This document shows positions 1 to 11,289 of a stretch of DNA of 64,000 nucleotides, one piece after another. The notes under the pieces are model-generated. The model did no database searches. It worked only from the letters and a program-made list of their open reading frames with translations, and was not told the DNA's origin. The position numbers and the translations under genes were made by a program. Each line of letters begins with the position of its first letter. Within the stretch, counting starts at the first letter, position 1. Where the stretch lies: positions 32,109,916-32,173,915 of the forward strand of contig CM057148.1 of assembly GCA_029964075.1 (NCBI GenBank), read 5' to 3'. Origin of the DNA: Patiria pectinifera (Eukaryota > Echinodermata > Asteroidea > Valvatida > Asterinidae).

Positions 1-1680
1 TATGACGACCACGGAAGGGATGATGACGCCACTTACATTTTCACACATAGCACTTCCCAATATGAGGGCAAAGAAAGTTTCAACCCAATCGGACCCATGC
101 TTACAAAGATATAGGGCGGCAAATGATGCCATGGTAGGGTGCCCTCACATGACGACCGATGATGTACTCTTGACTTCACCTATATTCAGGTGTATAACTA
201 ATCCAAGTTTGTGTGAATGCAAAGTTTCAACCCAATCCGACGCATACATGTAATTGTGGAGATATTAGGCTGGAAATGATGCAAAGTGAGAGCGCCCTCA
301 CATGACAGCTAAGGACATCACGATGATTTCAGCTATATTATCAAATACATGTGTAACAGATCCCAATATGAGAGAATGCCAAGTTTCAATCCAATCGGAC
401 CCATACTTCCAGAGATATGGGGCTGCACATCATGTAAAGTTAGGGCGCCCTCACATGAGAACCGATGATGTCACAATGACGGCACCTATATTTTCATATG
501 AAAGACACCCCAATGTGAGGGCATGCAAAGTTACAACGCAATCGGACCTATACATGCAAAGCTACAGGGCTGCAAAGAATACAAAGATAGGGCGCCCTCA
601 CATGACACCTGATGACGTCAAAATGACAACAACCTTCTAAGACCATCTGGGGCTGGTGATATGTGTGTCTGCCTAGTCTGAAGTCAATCAGATCGATGAA
701 AGTGCCAAAATGTACTAATTGAAGGAAAACGTGTACAAAACCTATGGAGTCGAACATTTTAGTTCTGTAGATATAGACCTATAAAGGAATAAAATGCCCC
801 TTTAAGGGACTTCACATGACATTTGATGATGATGTCACTTCAATTTCCATCTATAACACATCCATGTCAATATGCGTACCAAGTTTTAACCCAATCAGAC
901 TTGTACTTCCGAAGTTCAGTTTGAAGAAAAACGTGTACAAAACCAATAGGGAAATAATGCATCTTTAATGTGATGTAACCTGACACCTCATGATGCCACG
1001 ATGACGAATTTCTTCTAGGACCATCTATGGGTAGTGGTCTAAGTGTGTACCAAGTATATAGTCGATCAAATTTACGAAAGTGCCAAAGTGGAGCGTTTTA
1101 AAACGTGTACAAAACCTATGGGGAAAATGTGCATCTTTAATGTGAAGTAACGTGATACCTGACGACGTCACGATCACGAATTTCTTGAAGGACCATCTCT
1201 GGGTGATGGTATAGGTGTGTACCAAGTGTAACGTCGATCGGATTTACGAAAGTGCCGAAATGGAGCGTTTTAAAACATGTACAAATCCTATGGGGAAAAA
1301 TACATCTTTAAAATGACGTAACCTGACACTTGATGATGTCACGATCACGAATTTCTTCGAGGACCATCTGTGGGTGATGGTCCAAGTATGTATAAAGTCG
1401 GAGGTTGATCGGATTTACGAAGAGGCCAAAGTGGAGTGTTTTAAAATGTGTACAAAACATATGGGGAAAAATGCATCTTTAATGTGACGTAACCCGACAC
1501 CTGATGACGTCACGGTCACGAATTTCTTCTAGGACCATCTATGGGTGGTGGTCTAAGTATGTACCAAGTCTGAAATCGATCGGATTTTAAAAAGTGGCAA
1601 AGTGGCCTGCCAGAAGAAACGTGTGTTAAACCTATGGAGAAAAAGTCTGAAAAAGGAGAAAAAAAAATCTTAACGAAAAC
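1..1680. repeat. Satellite-like tandem array, about 150-170 bp units
   Basis: About ten related units are seen. The first four have a period near 150 bp: the landmark GCCCTCACAT recurs at 141, 294, 447 and 594. From about 800 the units are longer, near 170 bp, with CATCTTTAA recurring near 960, 1130, 1303 and 1471. All share a core beginning with TGACACCTGATGACGTCA-like sequence, followed by a CCAAGTTTCAACCCAATCGG-like stretch that drifts to CCAAGTNTGAAGTCGATCGG in the later units. Short ORFs (2-253, 302-640) simply run along the repeat and are not convincing genes. The array runs off the left edge. Confidence 0.85.
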
Positions 1681-1683
1681 AAG

Positions 1684-1713
1684 AGCTGTTTCGGTGTGTA
1701 CACCGAAACAGCT
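1684..1713. repeat. Perfect 14-bp inverted repeat with 2-nt spacer
   Basis: AGCTGTTTCGGTGT is followed by GT and then by its exact reverse complement. It sits at the junction between the satellite array and the next dispersed repeat. It is followed at once by an (AAT)n microsatellite (1714-1731). Confidence 0.8.
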
Positions 1714-2175
1714 AATAATAATAATAATTAACATTTATATAGCGCTTAATACGCAGTGTTTCAAAGCGCTTTACAAAAAGTAAACATACGTAAGTATAAA
1801 GTACCAAAATATACAGGTATTAACAAAACATGAAATACAATGAAGTGTAACTACTAAAGTGTCATAATAGTCTAAGTTGACTCGGAGTTAAATAGGTATG
1901 CTTTCATTCTGGTTTTGAAAATGTCCAGAGTTTGGGAATCCCGTATGACGATGGGGAGATTGTTCCAAAGTTTGGGAGCAGAGACGGAGAAGGCTCGATC
2001 GCCGTATCGAGTATGGGTACGAGGACCAGGAGTAAGTTGTAAGTGTGCTGTGGGTGATGAGCGGAGATGGATGGAAGAGGTTTGCAGTTTGGGTGTGATG
2101 TGTTCCTTGATGTGTGAGGGTGCAAACGAAGGATCGGGGTTAGGTGTTCATGTTTTCTTGTGCGCGTGATGAGAC
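1714..2175. repeat. Dispersed repeat with ATTTATATAGCGC module
   Basis: It begins with (AAT)n and then ATTTATATAGCGCTTAATAC ... AAAGCGCTTTACA. The reverse complement of this module closes the tRNA-derived SINE at 58231-58620 (GGCGCTATATAAATAC). The 84-aa ORF at 1915-2169 reads through this repeat and looks repeat-derived, so it is not called as a gene. Confidence 0.55.
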
Positions 2176-2816
2176 GAGCTGCACTTGAAGTTTTAAGATC
2201 GAATATTATGTATATATAAGCCACATGAAAATTGATTAGTTTAATTAAACTGTATATCCAGATGAGAATCACAGGGTAACATCTCTCAGTTCGGCCCCTC
2301 CCCCTTTTTTTGGGGGGGCGGGGGGATTTGTCGAAAATCCATCAATGATTTTTTTAACAGACTTTCCCCCTTTTTCAACAGCAGTGACGCAGAATTTTAA
2401 AAAGCGTCTTATTACAAAACCACTCTCACTCTCACAATTACATCTCACGTACGTTCTCATACATCACATGTACGTAGGTTAATTGTTATTGTTGATTACA
2501 CCTTTATAAAAAAAAAAAGACTCAGAAATAAAAACACGGCACTAACTGCAAACACTTCTTTTTTATATTCCAGGCACAATGTGGTTCAAGTAATCACCTA
2601 AAGAAATACAAATTGTGATTTATTTAATATAATCTAATTTTATTTCATTTATTTATGTTTTTGTGCATTAAAACATGCACGGTTTTCACCCACACAAGAA
2701 GAATGGTATTTAGATGACATAAGTTTGTTCAATCTTTACTGAGCGTTTGACTCGTTTATTTTCAACTGGCAAAATGCATACATCACAGACCGATTACATA
2801 AATTGTTGTTATATGC
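2176..2816. other. AT-rich stretch without a recognised gene
   Basis: It contains a G/C homopolymer hairpin near 2296-2330 (CCCCCTTTTTTTGGGGGGG) and AT-rich sequence. No coding or RNA gene is seen. Confidence 0.6.
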
Positions 2817-3293
2817 TGTTGGGAAATGGATGAGTCGATACACAATTCTTTGGTTGAGGACTGTGTTTACTGTGACTGTTTATTCCACAACAATTATGCT
2901 ATTTACACATTGATTGATTGAACTGGTTACAGTGAATTGAGACAAAGAGAACTGGGTGAACTGACTGGATGAGCAGAACGAATCAAACTGACTTCATGAT
3001 TGGAATTGAAACAGAAAACAGAATAGAATAGAATGAAGAACTGCTAGTGGAGCAGGGCTTATATACTGGTGGAAACAGGAAGTCTTGAGGACAAGAAATT
3101 CTTAAGAATGGGGAAATTTAGTCATATCTTGGTTTCCTTGAGTCTCAGAAAAATGACTTGGAATGAGTAATATAGTTCCTTAAAACAATGATCTTAAAAG
3201 TAACTTGGTTGTACTAAGAAACTGACCAAAGACTTGCGTGTGGGCAGTGAAGGTCATTTGCTCTGTATAAAAGTTTAGGGACTACACATTGCA
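2817..3293 (-). mobile_element. Solo LTR, 477 bp, with TATGC target duplication
   Basis: On the minus strand the unit starts TGCAATGTG and ends CCCAACA, so it has the TG...CA ends of an LTR. It is flanked by the 5-bp direct repeat TATGC (2812-2816 and 3294-3298). Also on the minus strand a TATATAAG box lies at 3065-3058 and an AATAAA signal at 2884-2879, about 180 nt downstream, the usual U3-R order. No internal retroelement sequence adjoins it, so LTR-LTR recombination left a solo copy. It does not match the LTR at 14234-14823. Confidence 0.75.
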
Positions 3294-3494
3294 TATGCAC
3301 TGTGTGGGTGTATGCGTATACAATGAAAACGATGAGTAATGCATTCAGGAGAATTAATCATAAAAAAATTCAAAAGGAACATTGATAATTAAAGTGTGAT
3401 AATTAACTAAAAATTAAGATGAATTGATAATTAAGAATTGAAAATCTGAAAACGCTACAATGCCTAAGGACCCACTTTCTATTTGAAAATGTTT

Positions 3495-3685
3495 TTAACC
3501 CTAAAGGGGCGGGGGGGGGCGGAATTCGCTGAAACATACATGGGTATGTTTAGGAAGAGTTGCTCTATGCATGTGCTGAGTTTCAAAATTTTTCGTCACT
3601 CGATGGCCGAGATCTTAGGGGATTCCACACCCCCCCCCCCCCCGGCTGAGAAATGGTCAAAATAACCCGGCCCCTTTAGGGTTAA
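3495..3685. mobile_element. piggyBac-like MITE, copy A (short form)
   Basis: Both ends carry TTAA (3495-3498, 3682-3685), followed inward by CCCTAAAGGGGC and its inverted counterpart GCCCCTTTAGGG. TTAA duplication plus CCC-starting terminal repeats is the piggyBac signature. Long G and C tracts lie inside. At 191 bp it is an internally deleted relative of the copies at 12069, 36951 and 49846. Confidence 0.8.
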
Positions 3686-4795
3686 GAGAAAATGAACTTA
3701 TATTCCCTTATTTGGAAGTTTTGAGTGGCAGCATTACAACTGCTATTGTTTTGTTTCAGCTGAGTATCGTTTTTATTGTTTTGAAACTTGTTTTAAGAAT
3801 TGATTCATGTTTTGTTGCTGCTCCATTCATTCCGTTAAAACCACCAGTAAACCCCAACGGCCCGCATGCTTCCTTTTTTTGAGGCTGCATCAAATTATAA
3901 CACTTTTTTTAATTTTAGGCATACTTTAGATTATGTAGGTGGTGTGAGATCCTATTCTAAGTGTAGTGTTGGTGGGTCGAGCTTCCGCCGCGCCGTTCGA
4001 CTGCGAGAACAATAAAAAATACTCGCGTGCAGAACAGACAGCCCGAACTCGTACGGCCATTGCGTGAAAAAAGGTTTCTGACGATTTCAATAGAGGGCGC
4101 TTTTTCTTATGATTTTTCTCATGTAGAATTTTTGACGTTTAATGCCAGATTTTCTCATCCCCAAACAAAGTGTGAATCGGGGAACAAAGCTTTTCAAATA
4201 TGGTACACAATATTCTACATGTTTGTGAAGTTTTATAAAATTCGGCGAACCAGATCGCGTGGCAAGCGAAAAAAAAGGCCTCGTCCCACGGACTATGAGT
4301 ACGCTATGCTGAATGTAAAGCTATCATTGAATGTTTTTGCTTGTAACTTATTGTATCGACAATATCATACATTATTGTTTCAGGTGATGCTCGTTAATTT
4401 CCAGTTTTTAGTTGATCACACGTGTTCTTGTTTTCTCGTTTTGTATCTTAATTGTCCCTTCTTGGTTTTTGTTTCGTTCGCTGATGCTTAAGGTGTATGG
4501 AGGTTGCTGTAAAGCAACTTAGAGTGCTTGCACTTTTCCCACTGAGGCTGATTCGTTTTGTTTAACAACAATAATAATAATCAATGTACTGTAGTAGTCA
4601 TACAACGAATTAAAAAAAATTATCTTGTAAATTAATATGCGGAAGATTACTTGAAATTATTAATAACTGTATATCTAAGGGAATAATTGCGAGTCTAGAT
4701 TCTGCGAGGGTAATTATTAGCATCAAATTATCAACATCAAGCATTATAAGCATTAAATCATTTTTTTACGTTTATCCTAGAGTGTTTGTGTCCAA
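3686..4795. other. No recognised gene; possible LTR remains
   Basis: This lies just downstream of the 3' end of the minus-strand gypsy relic, where a 3' LTR would be expected, but I could not match its two LTRs. A 154-aa plus-strand ORF (4027-4491) has no recognisable motif and ends in low-complexity hydrophobic sequence. Confidence 0.45.
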
Positions 4796-5559
4796 TTATA
4801 AGTCCATGCGGATGGGTAGTTTGATGATGCATCTGCCTCTGGTTATGTAGGGTGGCTTTGTGAGGTTGATGCCTTGGCTTGCTGGTTGGGAGTTCGCGTT
4901 GGGTTTGGGGGTCTGGCGAGGGGTGGTCGTCTGTGGCATCGATGGAGGCTCTGGCTCTGGCTCTTGGATAACTACTGGTGGGGGTTGTTTGTTAGCAAGG
5001 TAGGTGGGGAGACGAACGTGTAGTCGATTGCGCCAGTACGTATTTGCTGTTGTCATACTGAACTATGTGCGACCTTGGCGTCTCATGGTGATCTGCTACT
5101 GTGGCTAAAACCCACTTCTTATAGCACCTGGAAATGGTGCCATCCTCACCGGGTCGGTAAGTCATGCTATTTGTTGTTGAATTAGTTCCGTCGTTTACCC
5201 TTATCTTGGTTGAGTCGCTTTCTTATGTCAGATGTCATGCGCCTTCAGATGAAGCAGAGTTCGTGCGAGATGTAGCTTGTTTCGAGGTCTGCGACTCATG
5301 AGCAGCTGAGCAGGTAAGAGGTCACAGCTTGCGAGTAAGATTGTGCAATAGAATCAAGCATTGCGAGATGTTTACCCTGACATTTCTTCCACAAGCACTT
5401 CACTGTCTGAACGCACGCTCAGTTTCCCCGTTGAACTGAGAGTGATGAGGAGATCAGGTGACATGGATGATCTGGTACTCTTTGCAGAAGGTGTCAATTT
5501 CGATGGATGAGTATTGTGGACCGTTGTCGGATAACTGCTTCTCGGGGATGCCGTGACGG

Positions 5560-5757
5560 CTAAACTGTCGTGCTGGCTGTGTCTGCGAGCTTGTGTACTT
5601 CAATAAATTTGGAGAAAGAGTCGACTGTCAGTAGGCACTGCTCGCCTTCGTTTTTGAATATGTCAGATCCCAGCTCGATCAATGGCAGACAGGGTAACTT
5701 TATGGGTTTGAGTGTCTCAGTCGGCTGTTGGTTCTGGTGCATTTGCAGGCTCTGCAA
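5560..5757 (-). pseudogene. Integrase core fragment of the gypsy relic
   Basis: The frame reads ELGSDIFKNEGEQCLLTVDS followed by FSKFIEVHKL. This is the first catalytic-Asp region of a retroviral-type integrase (GxDxF...VDxxSxFIEV). The rest of the core is broken by stops. Confidence 0.7.
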
Positions 5758-6078
5758 TCCTCGACCAGTTGCTCTATTTGTTACGTCATTCCCGGCTAGT
5801 ACAGGGCTTCTCGCGCTCGCCGCTTACACTTTAAGATGCCCAGATGCAATTTGTTGACCAAGGCGAGCATATCACGCCGCAAGCTTGATAGCACGACAAT
5901 TCTCATGCCCTTGTAGACGATACCGTCAGATATTGCGAGCTCATCTCTAGTGTTCCAGTACTCTAATACTTAAGTACTCGCGTACGTGTGGCGTTTCATA
6001 TTTGGTATCCGGCTAGCCTCTAGCTCTCAGGATCATCGTGTGTAGCTTATTCAGCTCGTCTTCTGTTTTCTTCTGGAA

Positions 6079-6417
6079 CTATCTTGTCGGTGTGACTGAG
6101 ATGTAGTCTACCATGTTGATGATGACTGGCTTGATGTCAGGTTCTTTGTCGGGTAAGTTTGCTCTGATGAACAGGTCTCCGATCGGGATCTCCTTGCAAG
6201 GTTTGTGTGTGACGGTCAAGTCATATGGCTGAAGTCTAAGGAGGATAGAGTGTAGTCTCCTGGGAGCCAACAAAAGGGGTTTGGAGAAGATTGCTTGAAG
6301 TGGTTTGTGATCACTCTCAACGGTCACTGTTTTGCCAAAGACGTAGTGATGGAATTTTCTGCAGGAGTGGACAAGTGCAAGCATCTCCTTCTCTATATAG
6401 ATGACTCTTCTGTACAT
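6079..6417 (-). pseudogene. RNase H segment of the gypsy relic
   Basis: The frame includes EKEMLALVHSCRKFHHYVFG and then VESDHKPLQAIFSKPL, the alpha/beta core of gypsy RNase H. PRRLHSILLRLQPYDLTV follows, which is also typical. The 112-codon frame ends at a stop before the integrase linker. Confidence 0.8.
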
Positions 6418-6459
6418 AACTCATTTCTGAAGGTGTCATGGCTCTGGATGCGTAGGCTA

Positions 6460-7358
6460 TTGGCTTGCCACCCAGAGCGTAGTTGCTGGCATCATACTGT
6501 ATGGCTGTCTCTTTATGGACAACAAATTATGCCAGTACCGGAGCTGCAATATTGCTCTTTCAGCTTGGAAAAAGCTTTGTTGCTGTGGCTTGACCCAGTG
6601 AAATGACGTGTCTTTCTTCATCCTTCTGCGAAGCAGCTGGTTAACCTCGCCGAGATTTGGAATGAACGTTGCCAGGTACTGGATACAACCAAGAAATCTC
6701 CGGATGTCGTACTTTGTCTGTGGCTCGGGTATCTCTCCCATCGCTTTGACCATGTCAGGGTCTGGCTCTAATCCGCTTGCAGTAACGAGATGACCAACGT
6801 ACTTGGCTCGTGTTCTTTGAGTTGGCATTTATCAAGGTTGAGCTTCTAGTTCCACTGAGTTGCTCTGGTTACAACAACATTCTTGACCTCATTGTGGTGT
6901 TTTGCATTTATGCCTGCAATCAGGATGTCATTCATAATGGCACGTGCTGCATCTATGCCCTCTAGCATGCTGTCCCTGAAACGTTGGAAGATTTCGGGAG
7001 CACTGTTTATGCCGAATTGAAGACGTAGTCATCTGAAACGCCCAATTGGTCTGTTGAACGTTGTGAGGAGGCTTGACTCATACTCAAATTCAATCGGCGA
7101 GAACTCGAACTTAGCGTCTATGGCATAGAAAGCCTTTGCATCTTTCAAGGATGCCCTGCCTCCTTCAACAGATGGGATTGAATAGTTTTCTCTACAAATC
7201 GCCATGTTGAGATCCTTAACGTCGGAACAGATTTTCACCTTCCCATTCGTCACCAGGACAACCATAAAGCTCACCCGGTCAGTGGTTTCGGTGACTTTCA
7301 CGATGCGGTTGTCACGCTCCATCTTACGGAGCTTGTCGATTATCTGAAAGGATATCAA
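6460..7358 (-). pseudogene. Reverse transcriptase segment of the gypsy relic
   Basis: The fingers motif KICSDVKDLNMAICRENYS and the palm-like FYAIDAKF lie at 7250-7100. LQFGINSAPEIFQRF follows near 7025-6980, then AIMNDILIAG (the YxDD-equivalent site with N for the first D). The thumb region KYDIRRFLGCIQYLATFIPN lies near 6720-6640. At least two frame changes and an in-frame stop separate these parts. Confidence 0.75.
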
Positions 7359-7452
7359 TGGTCATCTTTAGCTCAGGGTACTGCTCGAGCCAGTAGGCTC
7401 TGTCTATAAGTCGAGGTTGCTTGCTGGAATGTCCGCTGAGAAGTAGTGGCTT

Positions 7453-7698
7453 TCAATCTGCCTGTACATCGTAGAACAGCACATCAATGCACACATTTTT
7501 GTGGCTTATAAGTAACGTAATACGCCCTTCCACTTTCACCTGGTTGCTTGAATCTAACTCAAACTTGTGGTCACTTGGGCACAGCTCTTTGGTGTTCCCG
7601 AGTTTCTGGTGTATGTGGAGAGGCATGATGGACTGCTCTGTTCCAGTGTCGATCTGCACCACGATTTTTTGTTGTTGATCCAGACTTTCTCGAACCAA
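7453..7698 (-). pseudogene. Aspartic protease segment of the gypsy relic
   Basis: The reading frame contains VVQIDTGTEQSIMPLHIH. The DTG triad followed by a small-hydrophobic stretch is the retropepsin active site. The frame stays open for 81 codons, but the segment is cut off from gag and RT by frame changes. It has no function on its own. Confidence 0.7.
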
Positions 7699-8463
7699 TT
7701 GTTTGATGTAGACTCATCCTCGTCTGATGAAAAGCTTTCACTTTTTGATGTGCCTTGGGCTATGGCTTTTTCCATCTCGTGTGCTGCAAGCCGTTTTCTG
7801 CACACCGATGGAAATCAAAGTTCTTTGCGGGGCATTTCCTGTGGTTTGCCTCATATCCACATTTGTGGCACTTTTTTTCACAATGCCAGGTTTTACCTCA
7901 GCTTTGCTGGGATGTGACTAGGTGCGACTGCGTTTTTTGGGGGGAGCAATGCGCTGACCTTATGGCGTTGACTTTCTTTCAAGCTCTCTTGAAATGTCTC
8001 GTAGTTTTGACCGATTTTGATTGCTAAAGCAAGTGTCAGATCGCTTCCTTTCTCTAGGCATTTCTCTTGAACTGCATGATTGAACGAGCAGAGGACTATG
8101 GCAAATCATGCGTTCATCGTCGTCATAGCCACAGAATTTGACTAGCACCCACAAGTCAGTGACGAAGCTTTCAAGTTTCTCACCATTAAGGTTGTTTCGC
8201 CTGTTGAAGTTGAATTTTAAAAGGATTTGATTCCGTGGAGCCACATATTTGTCAAACTTGGCATAAACTGCCCACAGCATGTCGCCTTAATGAGGTGTGT
8301 CCCACATAAAGGTTGTGTAAACTTCCCTTTCTTTGTCTTCGACGTAGGTCGTAATGTAGTCGATCCTTTTAACTTCCGACGTTTGAGCTAAGGGTCCCTT
8401 GAATGTGAATGCTTGTTGAATCTCTTCCATTATTTTGGGCAGATCAGGCACCTTCAGTTTCAT

Positions 8464-9569
8464 ACAGGGTTTTTGTTCTGACTTAATATTTCTACGAGAT
8501 AAGGAGTGCTCTATTTTTGCAGAGCAACTTTGAACAGTCTATCGGTTAATTAAGTTATTATTGCTTCAGAGATTCTCGGTTTAAATCTTTCTTTACTTTC
8601 GAAACAGTCTTTCGAAGATGCGTTGCACTGTAAACGATGCTTTGAAATTTTATCTCGAAACTGATTCTCAATCAATGCGTAACGTTCCACATTTTATTTT
8701 TTAGTTTGAGCTACAGACTGAACAGGATATGGGTCCCAAAAAGTGACCCAATTTGAAAAATAGTTTACAAATATTTGGCCCTGTATTTTATTTATGTAGA
8801 CCTTAGTCACTTTCAACTGTTACAATTTCACGTAATTTGCAAACATATTCCCAAGTTATGTCTACTTCAATAAAATGATCTCAAAACTTGGTTGTCCACC
8901 ACTGATTACTAACCAATCTACGAACCGATAAAAGCCCATTGAGAAAAAAAATGAAACATAGACGTTTTCCCCTTCGTTTAAAGAACAAAAACATGCAAAG
9001 AAAAACATGCAAAAATCGCCATCAGTATTTCAGAAAAATATAGTTGCCTTGTTCCTCATTTTCAAAACATCAAATATGACATTAAAAATTTAAATTTTAG
9101 TCTGGATTTCATTTATTTAAATCTCATTCGTTGTTGAATGGTTATGTGCAATCTGTTATACTCTTCTTGCTCAATAGTTTTTAATGTCATTCCATGGACA
9201 ACTATTAAAAATTGGTTCTTTGAGTAAAAAGTTCATAACTGCTATTTGCATGAATCAATTTCAGTAATTATTTATATTAATTGAGTGGAAAAAAATGCCC
9301 TTTTCAGATATACCTCATTGGCGTTTCAAATGTAATTGTTTCTTAAGATAAAAATCATGAAATTAGGTAACTCTCTTTTTCACTCACCCTGCAGCAAGTT
9401 TGTGTTCCTTACTTATTTAATGCATTTTCAGATGTTGCCCTGCCCGGCTTAACACGTTCTGGTTGAGTTTGGGGTCCAAAATGTTTGACACCATGTAACG
9501 TGCTCGGTTTTTTACCATTGGGTTCTTAAGCAATGCTTCATTACATGTTGAGTACATCAGCATACCGGT
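8464..9569. other. AT-rich sequence, no gene seen
   Basis: This is the position where the 5' LTR of the minus-strand gypsy relic should lie, but no TG...CA pair or primer site could be matched. No open frame with recognisable content was found. Confidence 0.5.
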
Positions 9570-10118
9570 ACATGTATGGGAGACTCAAAGTGTCATTATG
9601 TGACACGTTCAACCAATAAAACGGTAAAAAGCACCGGATTTCATAGGAGTCAAAACGTCATGTGACACCGACCCACGCGGCGGGCTCTCAACAAATAATA
9701 ATGGGTTAATTGCATAAGGAATAAATATGTGCTTGACCAGTTTTAAACACTCTGTTTATGACCGGTTAGAGTCTGGATGATGATAATTACCCGAGCAGAA
9801 TTTGTTGTAAAAACAGATCGGTCCAAAAGTCAAAACAAGTCAAATTTTGTAAATTTCCAACAATTTCGTTCAACAAAATACCCCTTTAGCGTCATGGTAT
9901 AAAACTCCTTTAATAGAAATTAGTGCGTCGATCGTACAGCGTGATATGCCGCAGAACGCAGCTGGGTCAATGTAGTGTGAATTTAGAACCATGAAATCCG
10001 GCTCACTGGTGATACTGCGCATGTCCATGTGGGAAGATTGTGGACGTTCAAGCAATAAAACGGTGCTGGCACCAAATTTTGTGTAACACTGGACAACTGT
10101 TAAAGACCAGCCAGCCGA
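9570..10118 (+). repeat. Dispersed repeat with CAATAAAACGGT motif (two copies)
   Basis: The motif GTTCAACCAATAAAACGGT at about 9607 and GTTCAAGCAATAAAACGGT at about 10047 are each followed by a related tail (CACCGGATTTCATAGGAGTC at the first copy; GTGTAACACTGGACAACTGT and GACCAGCC at the second). TGATAATTACCCGAGC near 9780 belongs to the same family. A third copy lies at 22735-22960. The 61-aa minus ORF at 9870-10055 is inside the repeat. Confidence 0.65.
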
Positions 10119-10322
10119 GGGGCCGATTTCATTGAGCTGCTCAAGCTAGAACTTGCTTAAGCACAAAAAAAACTTTGCTTAATATATCAACCAGGTTACC
10201 TACCAAAACTCCATGCGATACCAGTCACAAGCAATGTACATCGCATGGTATCCTGATCATATTAAGCAATGTTTTGGTGCTTAAGCAAATGTTGTGCTTA
10301 AGCAGCTCTTTAATATAGGCCC
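10119..10322. mobile_element. MITE with GGGCC...GGCCC ends and AGCTGCTTAAGCA arms
   Basis: The left end reads GGGGCCGATTTCATTGAGC and the right end, reverse-complemented, GGGCCTATATTAAAGAGC. Both then show CTGCTCAAGC/CTGCTTAAGC and further inverted matches inside (CATGCGATACCAGTCAC against its inverted partner). A PIF/Harbinger-type MITE is plausible from the GGGCC ends, but no 3-bp target duplication is clear. Confidence 0.65.
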
Positions 10323-10618
10323 AGAGCCAGCAGCTGGCTCTCGACCGATAAATATTGGTCAACGTGCTAAAGTATTAATGAATAATTGTTATTTATAATA
10401 AATCCCACATCAATAACCCAATGCTACCTAGGTGGCCAATTCTGAAGCGACCTTTAGAAAAAAATTGTTGGGTTTTTTTACAGAAGAAACCTTAATTAGA
10501 TAGGTTTTATATTGTGACAGCAAGTTGTGACACTGCCAACATTGTTTGAGTGACTGGCATGCAAACAGTTTGAGGAAAAAAATTGATATTTTTTTAATTT
10601 ATTGCAAATATTACTGAC

Positions 10619-11289
10619 CTGATGTGATGACCAAGACGATCGCAAAGATATAATTTGCCGAATCATGTTTTTCTTTTATAAACATCAAAATTGACAGAGC
10701 TTCTGCAACGGCAACAGCGAGGAGGGACACCGTGATAAATATCCATTCCATAGGAGACAAATCAGTGAAAGATTGGAGTTTGAACTTGCAAATTGAAGGC
10801 TCGTATTCTTTCTCCTGGAAATATACAAAGTATGATAAAGTGAATTTACTACGCGAATCAATGGAAACGCAAAGAATGCGGCATCGAAAACAGCGGCTAC
10901 AGTATTGGCTGTCCCCTGTGGATATTTTTTTTTAAAACATCCAATTTAAAAAATGAATTACCACTTTTCTCAAATGCAAATATTTAACAACATTCCTACT
11001 GTTTAGGACTGTCAGATATTAATTCAAGTCATAATGTTATGTCGCTGAAGACATGAGTAGTTTTGTATTTTAGCTTATGCAGTATCTGAGTTATAAAAAC
11101 GTGCATGCAAAGAACATTTTTTGTTCTGCGTGTATGCACTAGATATTTTATGTTCAATGATCCACAGCTTATCATTAAATACAGCATTTTTAATATACAT
11201 ACATTCAGTGTGTCGTCCTCTTCTTCGTTGGTATTTTCGTCACTTTTTGAGTCACTCAGTAACGGAGTTTTCTCAGTAATGTCCCCCAT
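10619..11289 (-). CDS. Two 5' exons of a multi-pass membrane protein gene, possibly XK-related
   Basis: Exon 1 runs from ATG at 11289 to 11203 (29 codons, ends in phase 0). Its start sits in ACCATGG, a strong initiation context, and it is followed by the donor GTATGT. Exon 2 runs 10814-10619 after the acceptor TATATTTCCAG and before the donor GTCAGT, ending in phase 1. The two exons read through in frame. The N-terminal part is acidic and cytosolic-looking, with the TPLLSDSK motif often seen in endolysosomal and membrane proteins. Exon 2 encodes WIFITVSLLAVAVAEALSIL, a membrane segment, then KEKHDSANYIFAIVLVI, the start of a second one. The pattern AE-x3-LS-x(8-12)-D-x2-(W/Y) resembles the first helices of XK/XKR phospholipid scramblases, but this is a judgement by eye. 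The remaining exons were not found and may lie to the left beyond the inserted gypsy relic or outside the window. Confidence 0.5.

Larger units (their letters stand above)
4796..8463 (-). mobile_element. Decayed Ty3/gypsy retrotransposon, minus strand
   Basis: In minus-strand order I see gag from an ATG at 8463 (capsid-like stretch near 8280-7960), a CCHC-type knuckle with CHKCGYEANHRKCPA near 7890-7830, protease with QIDTGTEQSIMP near 7650, reverse transcriptase from about 7358 to 6460, RNase H with ESDHKPLQAI near 6320-6290, integrase core near 5757-5560, and the C-terminal RGRCIIKLPIRMDL signature near 4845. The order gag-PR-RT-RH-IN is that of Ty3/gypsy, close in style to the Mag/K02A2.6 group. 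Many stops and frameshifts break it. The catalytic RT motif reads IMNDI where IMDDI is expected, so a metal-binding aspartate is changed. No matching LTR pair was found. Confidence 0.85.

Noticed and set aside
1915-2272. Open frames of 84 and 122 aa on opposite strands
   Set aside because: Both run through a dispersed repeat and lack independent support.
4027-4491. 154-aa open frame, one of the longer ones in the window
   Set aside because: No domain, signal peptide with a sensible mature part, or splice context. Its end is low-complexity hydrophobic sequence. Likely chance.
7567-7917. 116-aa plus-strand frame
   Set aside because: It is antisense to the gypsy protease and gag knuckle, which explain this DNA better.
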